In this document: one piece after another, positions 28,672-38,310 of the stretch | How the letters are laid out: each line of letters starts with the position of its first letter | How positions within the stretch are numbered: the first letter of the stretch is position 1 | Source of the DNA: Saccharomycopsis crataegensis | Lineage: Eukaryota > Ascomycota > Saccharomycetes > Ascoideales > Saccharomycopsidaceae | DNA: 64,000 nt | NCBI RefSeq assembly: GCF_037102585.1 | Contig: NW_027043838.1 | Span: 310,001-374,000, forward strand | Direction of reading: 5' to 3' | Notes under the pieces: model-generated | What the model was told of the DNA's origin: nothing | Seen by the model: only the letters and a program-made list of their open reading frames with translations | The model's database searches: none | Program-made: the position numbers and the translations under genes

Positions 28672-28853
28672 CAGTGTTTTCATTTTTTATTCGTACCAAC
28701 CACCGGAAATGTTCATACCAGTGGCAAAAAATAATTCATACCGACCCCCGGTATTTTTCGTACCACCGCAGCGGGATTTATTCAGACCATCTAAGAAAAA
28801 TAGTTCATACTATTGCACTTCAATTATTCATACCAACAGAATATAAAATTCAT
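28672..28853. repeat. Left terminal inverted repeat with iterated boxes
   Basis: A 182-bp repeat, matching 30780-30961 in reverse with about four mismatches. It contains eight degenerate copies of RTTCRTACC starting at 28689, 28711, 28734, 28756, 28780, 28803, 28826 and 28848, so spacing is 22-24 bp (the last box runs 3 bp past the repeat). These are likely transposase-binding sites. Confidence 0.9.
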
Positions 28854-29153
28854 ACTAAATGCATAAAATTCTTATGCTTTAATTAATATTTTATCTTTGA
28901 TATTATTAAACATGTTATAGGGGACCCGCAAACCCAATAAAGCCCCTTTGCAATACTCATTTACCATTTCAAAGGCTCATAACCAAATTTTGGAGTGGTT
29001 CGTCCTTCCTTAAAATTTTAAATTTTCATCAATTTGTTTTTGAGCTTTGTTGTGTCTTTATGTAATTTTTTTTATAGTTTTTACTTTTTTTTTTCGTTTG
29101 TTTTCTGTATTTTGTTTTCTAATTTTTTTTTTCTTCATCTTTGGTATTTGTTT

Positions 29154-30539
29154 TCAAAAGAGCTGCTGTTGTAAACAGAGATCAATATGTCTAGAAGCAT
29201 GTCTGCAGAATCCCTTGTAACTATCAAGGGAAATATTTTCTGTGGCTTCTTTCACCCTTGGAGTTAATTGCTCCTTCTTGCTCAAGTTTGATCTTTTGAC
29301 TTTACTCTTACATACTGACCAGAATTCTTCTATAGCATTCAACCCTGGAGAATAAGGAGGTAAAAACACAAGTTCCAAGCCACTCAGTGCCACTAGTAAC
29401 TGAAGATCACGTCGTTTATGAACGGCAGCATTATCAAGGATCAAATATTTCATACCTTTGAGCTCCTCGTTATTTTCTATTTGCTGGATCACTGACTTTA
29501 CAAAACTGTAGAAGTGATTAGCTGTAGTACCTTTACTCACTTTGTCAATGGTCGTTTCTGAATCAAGTTTTCTCTTCTTATTGGATGTAGCCACTGGAGT
29601 TCTGACCTTTAATTCAATACAACCTTTGACAGAAATTGCCCCAATGAACGAAATATTAAGCCCTCTGGTTACGGGAACAGTAAGAACTGCTTTTTCACCT
29701 ACAGCAGACCATCCATACTCACGCCGCATACTGATATTGAAACCTGCTTCGTCGATGAAAATACAGTTTTGACTAAAGTTGAGCTTGTCTTTATACTTCT
29801 CTGCCCACTCGAGTCTCTGTTTCTTCAATTCCTCCAGACTTCTTCTCAAAGCCCATTTAGAAATACGTTTGAGACTTAGCTTACAGACCTTGGTTACAAA
29901 GTTATAGATTGTTGTAGCCTTGGCTCTCACATTGGTGAAGGCTTTCTTGAGTCTCTCCAACATAAAATCGAGAGTCACTGTAGCATCCTCCTTTATCAAT
30001 TTTTGAAGGAATTCCTTATGCTCACCAGTAAGAAGGGGCTTACGACCTCTTTTCTTTGTTGGCTCCGAGATACCATTTAATTCATTAACAAGTATTTTGT
30101 TCCAATTTCTTTTCCATGTGTAAGCAGTTTGCAAAGGTATATCTTCTAATTTTGCAGCCTTGTAAGCTGACACGCCTTCTTCCATGACCAATTGCCAAAA
30201 TCTTTGTTTGACAGCTTGATTATAATACCGGTACGAACCTCTATATCTTCGTTCTTTCATTTCAATTTCCATCTCGGCATTTTCTTCTTCTTCGAAAATA
30301 GGATCAATTTCCATGATATCCAAGATACCTGGTTTTTCAAAATGCTTATAGTCACTGTAACTAAAGCAAGCTTCAACTGGTGCTATTTCAGACTCTAAAG
30401 TCATTTCACTGGGTTCAGCATAGAATCTATTACCTAGGCCATCAACATACCCATCAGTTAGTAGCTTGGCTTTCAAGTCCATACTTAGTTTTGATAGTAA
30501 AAGCTTATGCTTTTTTTTTGTAAGTAATCTGGTGATCAT
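29154..30539 (-). CDS. Transposase, Tc1/mariner superfamily (DD34E)
   Basis: A 461-residue intact transposase. After a divergent acidic N-terminus (about 1-95) comes a helix-turn-helix region (about 105-150), a GRP-like basic motif KKRGRKPLL (162-170) and a second helical DNA-binding region (about 170-225). The DDE domain shows D263 (FIDEAGFN), D369 (LILDNAAVHK) and E404 in 'PPYSPGLNAIEEFW', with 34 residues between the last two, as in Tc1. All catalytic residues are present and the frame is unbroken, so it could be active. The family is known in Candida as Cirt-like elements; I did not confirm membership. It lies between the two terminal repeats, with about 300 bp downstream of the stop and 240 bp upstream of the start. 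Confidence 0.92.
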   Translation of the reverse strand: MITRLLTKKKHKLLLSKLSMDLKAKLLTDGYVDGLGNRFYAEPSEMTLESEIAPVEACFSYSDYKHFEKPGILDIMEIDPIFEEEENAEMEIEMKERRYRGSYRYYNQAVKQRFWQLVMEEGVSAYKAAKLEDIPLQTAYTWKRNWNKILVNELNGISEPTKKRGRKPLLTGEHKEFLQKLIKEDATVTLDFMLERLKKAFTNVRAKATTIYNFVTKVCKLSLKRISKWALRRSLEELKKQRLEWAEKYKDKLNFSQNCIFIDEAGFNISMRREYGWSAVGEKAVLTVPVTRGLNISFIGAISVKGCIELKVRTPVATSNKKRKLDSETTIDKVSKGTTANHFYSFVKSVIQQIENNEELKGMKYLILDNAAVHKRRDLQLLVALSGLELVFLPPYSPGLNAIEEFWSVCKSKVKRSNLSKKEQLTPRVKEATENISLDSYKGFCRHASRHIDLCLQQQLF

Positions 30540-30779
30540 ATAAAGACCGAATTGAATGTCAAAAGTGGGAATTCATCATCTTAAATGGAGAACAGCTCCT
30601 ACCATACATTCGTTCCCATTTCTTGAAAACCGTAATCACGTGATATTATTGATATTATTATAGATATCCGGTTTTAAAGAAAGTAGCACAGAATTATGGA
30701 AAAAATGAGTATAATTTGATTAAACTGAGTAGCTTAGAGGCTTATAGAGCCAGTCACTTAAAAAAAGAAAGGAATTAAT

Positions 30780-30961
30780 ATGAATTTTAGATACTGTTGG
30801 TATGAATAATTAAAGTGCAATAGTATGAACTATTTTTCTTAGATGGTCTGAATAAATCCCGCTGCGGTGGTACGAAAAATACCGGGGGTCGGTATGAATT
30901 ATTTTTTGCCACTGGTATGAACATTTCCGGTGGGTGGTACGAATAAAAAATGAAAACACTG
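30780..30961. repeat. Right terminal inverted repeat
   Basis: Reverse complement of the left end with about four differences over 182 bp and the same eight-box layout. It lies 240 bp upstream of the transposase ATG, so it probably also contains or borders the transposase promoter. A TCACGTGA palindrome lies inside the element near 30636. Confidence 0.9.
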
Positions 30962-31133
30962 TATGTTATCAATTTAGTTCTTTATGTATATTAGCTATTT
31001 TTCCTTATTTTAAAATTTCTTGATTGATTCGATTCTATGGCGTAGTTTCTCGTACCAGAGACCTTACGATTTCCTGTTGTCTTCATTATCACTGCTGTCA
31101 TCTATATTCGAAACTATATAGATTAAAAAAGCA

Positions 31134-32609
31134 CTATTGAAAAGTGATTTCTGGGTGATAGTAGACTGGACAATTCCAATATGACCTTTTGACGGTATCC
31201 CATACCCCAGCCTCTTGTTTTTCAACATTCATTTTTTTATCTTCCTTATCCGCATCAACATCAATAGATTCATATTTCACGTCTAGCCCATAATCAGCCA
31301 AATCTAAAGTGACAATACGGCAATAGACATCATAAACAATTTGACGATCCGCACCTAATCCATTGAAGAATGAAATGATTCCATGTGGTTTGAGCAAGCC
31401 AATCAAAAGATCAAAAAGTTGTGGGTACATGTCCGGATGATAGTGTTCACTGAAAGTATCGTAGTAGGCACCGTTGAAGAAAACGTCGCCTCCATCAAGA
31501 AGTTCACTCAATTGATCTTGCCATTTTCCAGCAAGAATCTTCACAGTTGGCTTATCATACCAGCCATCGGTTTCAATCTTTGCAAGAACATCTGGATGAG
31601 CCTCACAAATATAATGATTAATCTTGAGGTGTGGGTGTGTTTTAAGTAATGAAGCAATACGTTCTTGGATAAATGTATCAATGATCCCCATCCCAAACCC
31701 AATATTAAGGAGGTTTATTTCTTCATCAGAATCGGCAGAAAGCTCTTCTAGCGATATACCTTTGAAAAGGGTATCACATCCAACTTTCATAAGCTTAGTT
31801 TCCCAATTCATCATTACACCATCTTTGTTATCTGCGGTTATGAGAGCGTTATCGTTATATTCGAGCTTTGTATTAAGGTAGGTTGCTCTATCATCCACAG
31901 GGTCATTAGTGTGTTCAGCTGCTTCTTGACTTGATTGTTGGTCTTCTTCTTCTTCTTCTTCTTCTTCTTCTTCTTCTTCTTCAGGAATAGCCTCTTCAAC
32001 CAAATCTGGGATCTCTTCATCATCATCGTCTTCATCTTCGTCCCCGCCCATAAGGAAATCCAATCCATTATCTTGTAGTTTTCTAAATAATAATTCACTT
32101 CTAACACCTGCTTCCACAATTTGGTCATATATTTGTAGATTAGTCAAAGCACGATCTACTAGTATACAACCAGGGGTCTTATCATTATGATCAACCAAGT
32201 TCCAAGCCAATCCTGACAATAACAAACTTTCAACCATTGAGCTCACCACCTGGAGTTCCTCCGCAGTGCTAGTTGAAGGTAAATTGTAACAAAGCAAATG
32301 AAGGAGTGTTGTATTCGCATCTAATTGAGCCGAACTGAATGAGTATTGTTTAGTAAATGGATCAATATCGATAGATTCTCTAGATAAAGAATCAAGTAAA
32401 AATTTCAATTTTTCTACAGGAATCACAGGAAGTTCCTCACTAGCAGTTGAAAACTTCTCATCAAGAAGGTCCTCAAGTGTAAAAGAAGGATCAATACCTT
32501 TCTGATTTAATAAAGCTTCAAGCTTTTCCGAATAATTAGCTGAATCTATTGGACGGATCGTAAAACGGCAGAGCTTCTGCAACTCTTCACCCACATTATC
32601 GACACTCAT
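31134..32609 (-). CDS. RMT2: Protein arginine N5-methyltransferase
   Basis: A type IV arginine methyltransferase that modifies the delta nitrogen of an arginine in ribosomal protein uL11 (Rpl12) in yeast. The 491-residue protein has an N-terminal ankyrin-like region (about 85-190), then the methyltransferase domain with 'YLNTKLEYNDNALITAD', 'GVMMNWETKLMK', the S-adenosylmethionine loop NIGFGMGIIDTF and 'GDVFFNGAYYDTFSEHYHPD'. All match yeast Rmt2 (412 residues). The extra length is mostly an acidic insertion (about 195-235) with an unbroken run of Glu encoded by a GAA repeat (about 31949-31981). The transposon lies 172 bp downstream of its stop. Confidence 0.95.
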   Translation of the reverse strand: MSVDNVGEELQKLCRFTIRPIDSANYSEKLEALLNQKGIDPSFTLEDLLDEKFSTASEELPVIPVEKLKFLLDSLSRESIDIDPFTKQYSFSSAQLDANTTLLHLLCYNLPSTSTAEELQVVSSMVESLLLSGLAWNLVDHNDKTPGCILVDRALTNLQIYDQIVEAGVRSELLFRKLQDNGLDFLMGGDEDEDDDDEEIPDLVEEAIPEEEEEEEEEEEEEDQQSSQEAAEHTNDPVDDRATYLNTKLEYNDNALITADNKDGVMMNWETKLMKVGCDTLFKGISLEELSADSDEEINLLNIGFGMGIIDTFIQERIASLLKTHPHLKINHYICEAHPDVLAKIETDGWYDKPTVKILAGKWQDQLSELLDGGDVFFNGAYYDTFSEHYHPDMYPQLFDLLIGLLKPHGIISFFNGLGADRQIVYDVYCRIVTLDLADYGLDVKYESIDVDADKEDKKMNVEKQEAGVWDTVKRSYWNCPVYYHPEITFQ

Positions 32610-33544
32610 TGTGTTTGCTCTATTTTTTTTTTTTTTTTTTTTTTTTTACCCTGTATCACTACTACTAGAAATATCAGAGAATACAATAATACTGATACGT
32701 AACGCTTATTTAACGGCTGGTGACAGTTCGATGATGATCAATATTTGTTAGTGGAAGCTCATCACAATTTTTTTTGAAAGGGTAACCCGGATCATCATCA
32801 TCGTCTGATTGTTTGTATGATATGCGGGTAATGGATAGTTTATAATTATTATGACATTTATTTAATAACTATAGCAATGTTGTCATAGGGTAGGTACCAT
32901 AATTTCATTGGATACCATATACAATTGCTTTGTGAATGCTATTACTACCAAATATTTGCAAAAAGTTATTACCATCCAGATATTGTGCTCATGGACCAAC
33001 GATAACAAAATACCACAAATTCTAAACCTGCGTGACACTGGAGCGGAAGCAAGGGATAGCGACGGTTTTGTACCGTTCAGAGTGTTTGTAGGACCATGCG
33101 ATGTGGAACTGTGGCATAATTGGCTGATCCCGCTGGCCAGTGGCCTTGCTAGCGGCATGCCGTTGTTAGTGTGTGTCGCTGATTACCACACTTGGTTCGT
33201 GCATGTTAAGTACTGCCTCTTGGGTGTGGTTAGCGGCGCTGATCAGACAGTACCGGGTAATCTCTTAGATCTGCAGTCGGTGCCGTTTGGGCGAAATATA
33301 CTTATAATTCCCAATTTGCCCAAAAAAAAAAGTCAAATCGTCGTACGGTACCTATGCCAGAGTATTGCTGTTGAATTCCAGCTAGCCCACCCATAACACA
33401 ACGGACTACCATATGTATTACATCCAAGAATAATAACAAAAAAAAAAAACATCAATACTTAACCTTTACTCACATTCCGAGATCTCATATTATCCTATCA
33501 AAGAAGAGTTTAATCAAAGGGGTATATAATCAAGCTAATTAATC
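32610..33544. other. Divergent promoter of RMT2 and the STP-type factor, with GC-richer core
   Basis: About 935 bp. A long T tract lies just upstream of RMT2 (about 32621-32646). The part from about 33020 to 33310 is visibly richer in G+C than its neighbours and has short inverted repeats such as GCCAGTGGCC. One frame stays open from 32908 to 33396 but has no ATG near its start. I found no protein or RNA family for it. Confidence 0.45.
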
Positions 33545-35827
33545 ATGTCTACAGGAATTAAACCCACAAAACTTTCGACAGTAAATAATTCTGTCAGCTT
33601 TACAGATATAATCAAAGGCACTTTTGTGGTTGCTGTGTTTTACAGATTATTGAACTTTATCAAAAATATCAATCTTTATAGCGTATTCGCTTACAACGGA
33701 AAAATCGCAGAAGCTCCAAAGCCAAAAAAGAAACTCTCGAAGAAGAAAACCTCTAAACAAAATCAACAAAAGGCCTTGTTTCCAACTGCTATCAATGTTG
33801 ACCAATCCTTAAAAGACTGCTCTTCCGTCACTCCTTGTTCAACTTCATTTGGTGCTTCTTTTGTTGCTGTGAAGTCCGAAGAAGGGGAAATTAATTGGAA
33901 CTTGGCTGATGCTGACGAGACTCCAAATTCCCAGAATGGAGATTTCTTCAAGAAAGAAGACAAGGAAGGTAATGTCATGGAGTTGCCTGACTTCATGAAC
34001 AATTCTGCTACCTGCTCTACTGCTTCTGATGCTTCTCCTATGTCGCATTATAATGAAAATGGAAGCACAGACAAACTCCAGACCATCCCAACTTATCATT
34101 TTCAAAATATCGGCAAAGATGCTAATGATAACAACCAATATAGAAATTCTTTAATCAGCTCCGATAATGATTCTTTGAACGAAATTGATTTAGATCAATT
34201 GGCCAGCTTTGCTAATTTTGGTGATTTTGGTATGAAACAAGAAAACGCTATTGCTGCTATGCCACAGCAATCTGATAACACTGCTCCTCAAGATTCCAAT
34301 TTGAAGACCCCAACTTTGAACCTGCATCCTGAACAATCATCAGTCCCTGAAATTGCTACCCCTGAATTGAAACAACAATCCAAATCCGAATCAAACACCC
34401 CAAACAAGTTGGGTACCCCTCACTCCAGTGTATCTTCTTCTCCAGACATTGATGGTGTGGATTATACATTCTCTAAATCTATTTTAAGTGGTGTTGATGC
34501 ATCTACCAAATTGCTTCATGAAGACGAGTTGGATGATGACACTTCTCTCGGTGATGAAGATTCTGATAAAGAAAAAGATGAATCTTCTTTTGCTTCTGGA
34601 GTGTCATCTTCAACTAAGAAGAACCCTGCAAAGTCTCATGCTTGTCCATTCTGCCCTGCTGAATTCAGAATCCGTGGCTATTTGACTCGTCATATAAAGA
34701 AACACGCAATCCAAAAGGCTTACTCTTGTCCATTTTTCAATGCAAATGTTGAACATAAGTGTCATCCAAATGGTGGTTTCTCCAGAAGAGATACTTACAA
34801 AACTCATTTGAAAGCTAGACACTTCAGATATCCCCCAGGTACCAGATCTCAAGATCGTTGCAATGTTGGTGGTAAGTGTGCTGTTTGTGGTGCTACATTT
34901 GAAAGCAATGAAAACTGGGTTGAAAATCATATTGAAAATGGTGCTTGTCCTGGCTTGCCAGCTGGTTATCAATGCAGATCTTCTGGCGGAAGAAGAAAGA
35001 AGAATAGCAAGAATAAGTACGGTATGATGAGCCACCATGGTTTGATTGACATGTCCCCATCCAGTGCCGGTGTTGGTATTCAAGGTAATGGTACTTGCTT
35101 TGACAATATGAATGCTTACCAATTTTATGAGCAACAGCAACAACAGCAACAGCAAATGCAACAATTACAACAAATGCAACAAATGCAACAATCCCAGTTA
35201 TTCCCAAATGGTGATATTGTTCAAAGATCTATTTCCCCATTAGATGGATTATACCAACAACGTATCAATCAACAGCAATATGTGCCACAGCAACCACGCC
35301 ACCATAGTAGCTCTAGCAATGGTTCAAAATTGCCACAACACATGTTTGAAATGCCAACTCCAGCTCAACAACAACAACAGGCTGCCGCGTTCCAACATGC
35401 CAAAGAGGCTGCTATGGCTGCTGCCCAAATGAACAACCAGCTTCAGCAAAAACAGTCTCCTCCGCAATTTGTGGTTGAAGATGAAGAATTCATTGCCTTG
35501 GCTGACGAATATGCAGCAAGCTATGATAACGCTTCTAACAATGTCAATGTTCCTGTTAATGCACAAAATGTATATTCTAATGAAGAGGAAAATCATTTTT
35601 CTTTAGATAACGAATTGCTTGATTTTGGGACTCAAAATTTTGATTTCAATCAAGCTAATCAATTCACTCAACAACAGCAACATCAACATCAACATCAACA
35701 CCAACATCAACATCAACATCAACATCAACACGATCATCAAGCTCAAATTCAGAATGGTGGCCAAATGGGGTTCTATGATATGAATGGTAGTACTGCTTTT
35801 GCGATGTACCAACAAAGCAATTATTGA
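33545..35827 (+). CDS. STP1: STP1/STP2-type zinc-finger factor of the SPS amino-acid sensing pathway
   Basis: A 760-residue transcription factor. Stp1/Stp2 are held outside the nucleus as latent precursors and are cut by the Ssy5 protease when Ssy1 senses external amino acids, then activate permease genes. The zinc-finger block (from C367) holds 'CPFCPAEFRIRGYLTRHIKKH', 'GGFSRRDTYKTHLKARHF' and 'CAVCGATFESNENWVENHIE', the STP family fingers. The N-terminus contains 'LFPTAINVDQSLKDCSSVTP' (from about 78), matching the Stp1 regulatory region II near the cleavage site. A hydrophobic, basic stretch (about 18-60) corresponds to region I. The C-terminal half is Gln-rich with a (His-Gln) run at about 713-730. 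The choice between STP1 and STP2 is not resolved. Confidence 0.88.
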   Translation: MSTGIKPTKLSTVNNSVSFTDIIKGTFVVAVFYRLLNFIKNINLYSVFAYNGKIAEAPKPKKKLSKKKTSKQNQQKALFPTAINVDQSLKDCSSVTPCSTSFGASFVAVKSEEGEINWNLADADETPNSQNGDFFKKEDKEGNVMELPDFMNNSATCSTASDASPMSHYNENGSTDKLQTIPTYHFQNIGKDANDNNQYRNSLISSDNDSLNEIDLDQLASFANFGDFGMKQENAIAAMPQQSDNTAPQDSNLKTPTLNLHPEQSSVPEIATPELKQQSKSESNTPNKLGTPHSSVSSSPDIDGVDYTFSKSILSGVDASTKLLHEDELDDDTSLGDEDSDKEKDESSFASGVSSSTKKNPAKSHACPFCPAEFRIRGYLTRHIKKHAIQKAYSCPFFNANVEHKCHPNGGFSRRDTYKTHLKARHFRYPPGTRSQDRCNVGGKCAVCGATFESNENWVENHIENGACPGLPAGYQCRSSGGRRKKNSKNKYGMMSHHGLIDMSPSSAGVGIQGNGTCFDNMNAYQFYEQQQQQQQQMQQLQQMQQMQQSQLFPNGDIVQRSISPLDGLYQQRINQQQYVPQQPRHHSSSSNGSKLPQHMFEMPTPAQQQQQAAAFQHAKEAAMAAAQMNNQLQQKQSPPQFVVEDEEFIALADEYAASYDNASNNVNVPVNAQNVYSNEEENHFSLDNELLDFGTQNFDFNQANQFTQQQQHQHQHQHQHQHQHQHQHDHQAQIQNGGQMGFYDMNGSTAFAMYQQSNY

Positions 35828-37440
35828 AACCCTTAAAAAGAGGCGATTTACTCTTACTTGTTCTATGAATTGTGTTATGTATGTATTATAGTGTTTACAA
35901 TGTTGATGGTTGTTAGTAAACCAGGAGGATTTTGGGTTTTATTATATTGGTTGAACATCATTCATCTGGTGAAGTTTTTTTTTTCTCTTTTTCTATTTTT
36001 TTCTCCTCTTTTAGTTTGATTTTTGCTGGTACATTTTCTTTTCTGTCATTATTTTTTGGTTGGAATATTATTTTGGACTTGAGTATTATACATGTTTTTT
36101 TATTTATCTTTTGGCGTGGATGTACTTTTTCTTTTGTTTTTGAATCTCTAATGTTTTTTATCGTCATTTGGTTGCGTTTTATCTATTTATTCAATCATTC
36201 ATATATAATATATAAACAATCTCGTTTTATTCCATGTTCTACGGTATGTTATGTGCTTTGAGATGATGATCTCTATTTTGTCTATATTAACGTTATTGGT
36301 ATAGATGGGAAAAAATTGAAGGGTTTGTAAGGACATCCCAAATCTTTGTTCGAGTCTCTCGCTGATTTAGAGGCCCCATTTAATCTTATAATTGTCCCCA
36401 AAGTTAGGTATGGCGAGTTACCATAGGTTTGTTATTCAATTACCATGGGAAAGCTCATCACTACTATGTTATGGGCTAGTGTTACCAAAAAAAAAAAGAA
36501 AGAAAAAAAAAAGTAGCATTAATGCATAATAATGCACCAGCGAACAACCACCATTTAGAGACTTTTTGATATAAGAGATTACTAATTTACGGTCTTTTGT
36601 AAAGGTATGTGTAATGGGGGGAGAAATATCAGTAGATAAATCATAAGCAATTGCAATTGAATATTCTTAGAAACCGGAGATAGAACACGCCAGAACAATG
36701 AGGTATTTTAATTTCCGATGATCAAACAACACGGCGCAATTTGTCGGCGCACATTGCCGGAGACCAGAATAGAGTGTTTAAATATCGACAGACACAAGGC
36801 TAAGGCGTATTAGACAGGTAACGAATCAACGTTCGTGTAGAATTTTGTTAGGAGATCGGGTGTGCGGATGTCTCTTGCTGCTGCCGTATTTGTTTCATCT
36901 TATGTCTGGGTGTATGTAACAGCGTTAAACCACGTGAGTCATGGGATTACCCTTCTGAAATGACAAAACAAAAACAAAAACAAAAACAAGCAATTAAAAA
37001 ATAACAACAACAACAACAAGCAGGGGGAGGGGAAGAAGACCTTTTTTTTGTCTTTTGAAATTACAGCAGAATTAAAACCGTGTTTGTGATACACACAACT
37101 GAGACCCGTCAATTTCTGAACTTCAAGCTAGTGGAACTTATTTAATTTTTTTATTCATTTGTGTGCCTATTTCATTTTCCCAGGTCGCTCGATACCCCTT
37201 CCTTCCCAAATAATAATAATAATTATTTCTGTTTAAAATTGCTGGCATCTTAGAACTCGCAAAAACCTTGAATTTTTTTTTTTTTTTTTTAGGCGTCTAA
37301 CAATCATCATCATCATTATTGTCTAACGGTTATCCCTATCATTGAACAAAATAGTATTCTTGTCATTTCATTATTATCCATATCCAATCCAAACAAATAT
37401 ATCACAAGAATTATAAAGTTATCTATATACTTCATCAACT
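35828..37440. other. Long gene-free interval between STP-type factor and PDS1
   Basis: About 1.6 kb. The left part is T-rich and resembles an extended 3' region. A 109-codon frame at 35932-36261 lacks an ATG start and is low-complexity. The right part is the PDS1 promoter, with CACGTG at 36931-36936, short AAACA/CAACA repeats near 36965-37020 and a T18-type tract near 37275-37291. No MCB element was found. Confidence 0.5.
36931..36936. promoter_or_regulatory. CACGTG site upstream of PDS1
   Basis: A single CACGTG core about 505 bp before the PDS1 ATG. Cbf1 or another bHLH factor could bind. The target gene is uncertain. Confidence 0.3.
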
Positions 37441-38310
37441 ATGTCAAGCTTCCAATATATCAACAAGGAGAATGCAACCGCCAGCAGCAGGCCTCTTAAG
37501 GGAAAGTTTCCGAATATTAATAAGTCCACAAATCCTCAAGTGACAAAACAAAGCCTCAAGCCTCAAGATATAACCCAGAATAATAATGCGCTTACAGAAA
37601 GAGTTCCGTTGGGTGGTAAAGGAGTCATAAATAGTGGCACTGCCCCAAGTAATAAGAACAACGGAAAAGGATTCAAAAGAAGTCTCAAAAGAACTAATAG
37701 TTTACTTTTAGATGACAACGATTTGAAGAGAAAAATTCAGGTTCAGAAAGATACTAGTTTAATTGAAGAGTCGATACCAAATAATGAAGAAGTCACAAAG
37801 CCTCAAGCGCAATTGCCAATAAAGGAAGAATCCAGGGACCTTGGGCCTCTTAGAAGAAGAAAGCTCAAGTCAAAGTCTGAGGATGTTCTTGGCTCGCCAA
37901 ACAAGAGACAAAAGTTAGATACAGAATCTGCTAGTGAACTAAGTGACAACGGCTACTCGGACTTAGAGCTCGAGTATGTCCCAGATTGTCCATCGCCTTT
38001 GCCATATGTTCCAGACAACGTCTTGCCTTTATCAGAGGAAGATATCAAATTTTTCCACACTAAAAACCGTATTCCTGAAAAACATGCCACTTTTAAAGAA
38101 ATTGATTTTGGCTTGGCCAAGCTCTTACCTTTTGATGGGATTCCGGAAGTTGAATTAGAATTGGATATGAGTGATTTTGATGAAGAAGACAAAGATTATG
38201 ATGAGTTATATAACGTTGACTCAATGGTCAAGAAGCAGCCGACGTTATTGGAAAATTGTGATGTGAAGTTAATTAGTCAAAAAATACCTGATTTACATTA
38301 TGATTCTTGA
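37441..38310 (+). CDS. PDS1: Securin
   Basis: The inhibitor and chaperone of separase, destroyed by the anaphase-promoting complex at the metaphase-anaphase transition. The 289-residue protein is low-complexity and charged, as securins are, but all short functional motifs are present: a KEN box at 9-11 (NKENA), a destruction box RVPL at 54-57 in the same context as Pds1 RLPLAAK, basic nuclear-localisation clusters (KRSLKRTN, RRRKLKS), and the acidic separase-binding part. In that part 'PLPYVPDNVLPLSEEDIKFF' (186-205) aligns with Pds1 'PLPYVPEGYSPFQQDDIEKL'. Overall identity to Pds1 is otherwise low, so the call rests on these motifs and their order. Confidence 0.85.
   Translation: MSSFQYINKENATASSRPLKGKFPNINKSTNPQVTKQSLKPQDITQNNNALTERVPLGGKGVINSGTAPSNKNNGKGFKRSLKRTNSLLLDDNDLKRKIQVQKDTSLIEESIPNNEEVTKPQAQLPIKEESRDLGPLRRRKLKSKSEDVLGSPNKRQKLDTESASELSDNGYSDLELEYVPDCPSPLPYVPDNVLPLSEEDIKFFHTKNRIPEKHATFKEIDFGLAKLLPFDGIPEVELELDMSDFDEEDKDYDELYNVDSMVKKQPTLLENCDVKLISQKIPDLHYDS

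Larger units (their letters stand above)
28672..30961. mobile_element. Complete Tc1/mariner-type DNA transposon
   Basis: A 2,290-bp element bounded by 182-bp terminal inverted repeats and flanked by a TA dinucleotide on each side (28670-28671 and 30962-30963), the target duplication typical of Tc1/mariner. It contains a single transposase gene on the minus strand. The two ends differ at only about 4 of 182 positions, so the copy is young. The element sits in the short space between RAD27 and RMT2. Outer ends read CAGTG...CACTG. No second copy is visible in the window. Confidence 0.93.

Noticed and set aside
30456-30466. TACTAAC in the transposase N-terminus, considered as an intron branch site
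   Set aside because: The frame is open through it and no matching donor was found upstream.
31940-31981. Array-like TTC repeats, considered as CRISPR-type or satellite DNA
   Set aside because: It is a simple trinucleotide run coding Glu in RMT2; no spacers exist.
31838-32128. Minus-strand frame rich in Lys
   Set aside because: It is an alternate reading of the RMT2 poly-Glu repeat, with no independent signals.
35932-36261. 109-codon plus-strand frame rich in Phe and Ile
   Set aside because: The first codon is TTG and the composition is that of T-rich DNA after the STP-type gene.
36340-36385. GTTCGAGTC followed by GC-rich bases, considered as a tRNA
   Set aside because: No acceptor or anticodon stem can be drawn around it.
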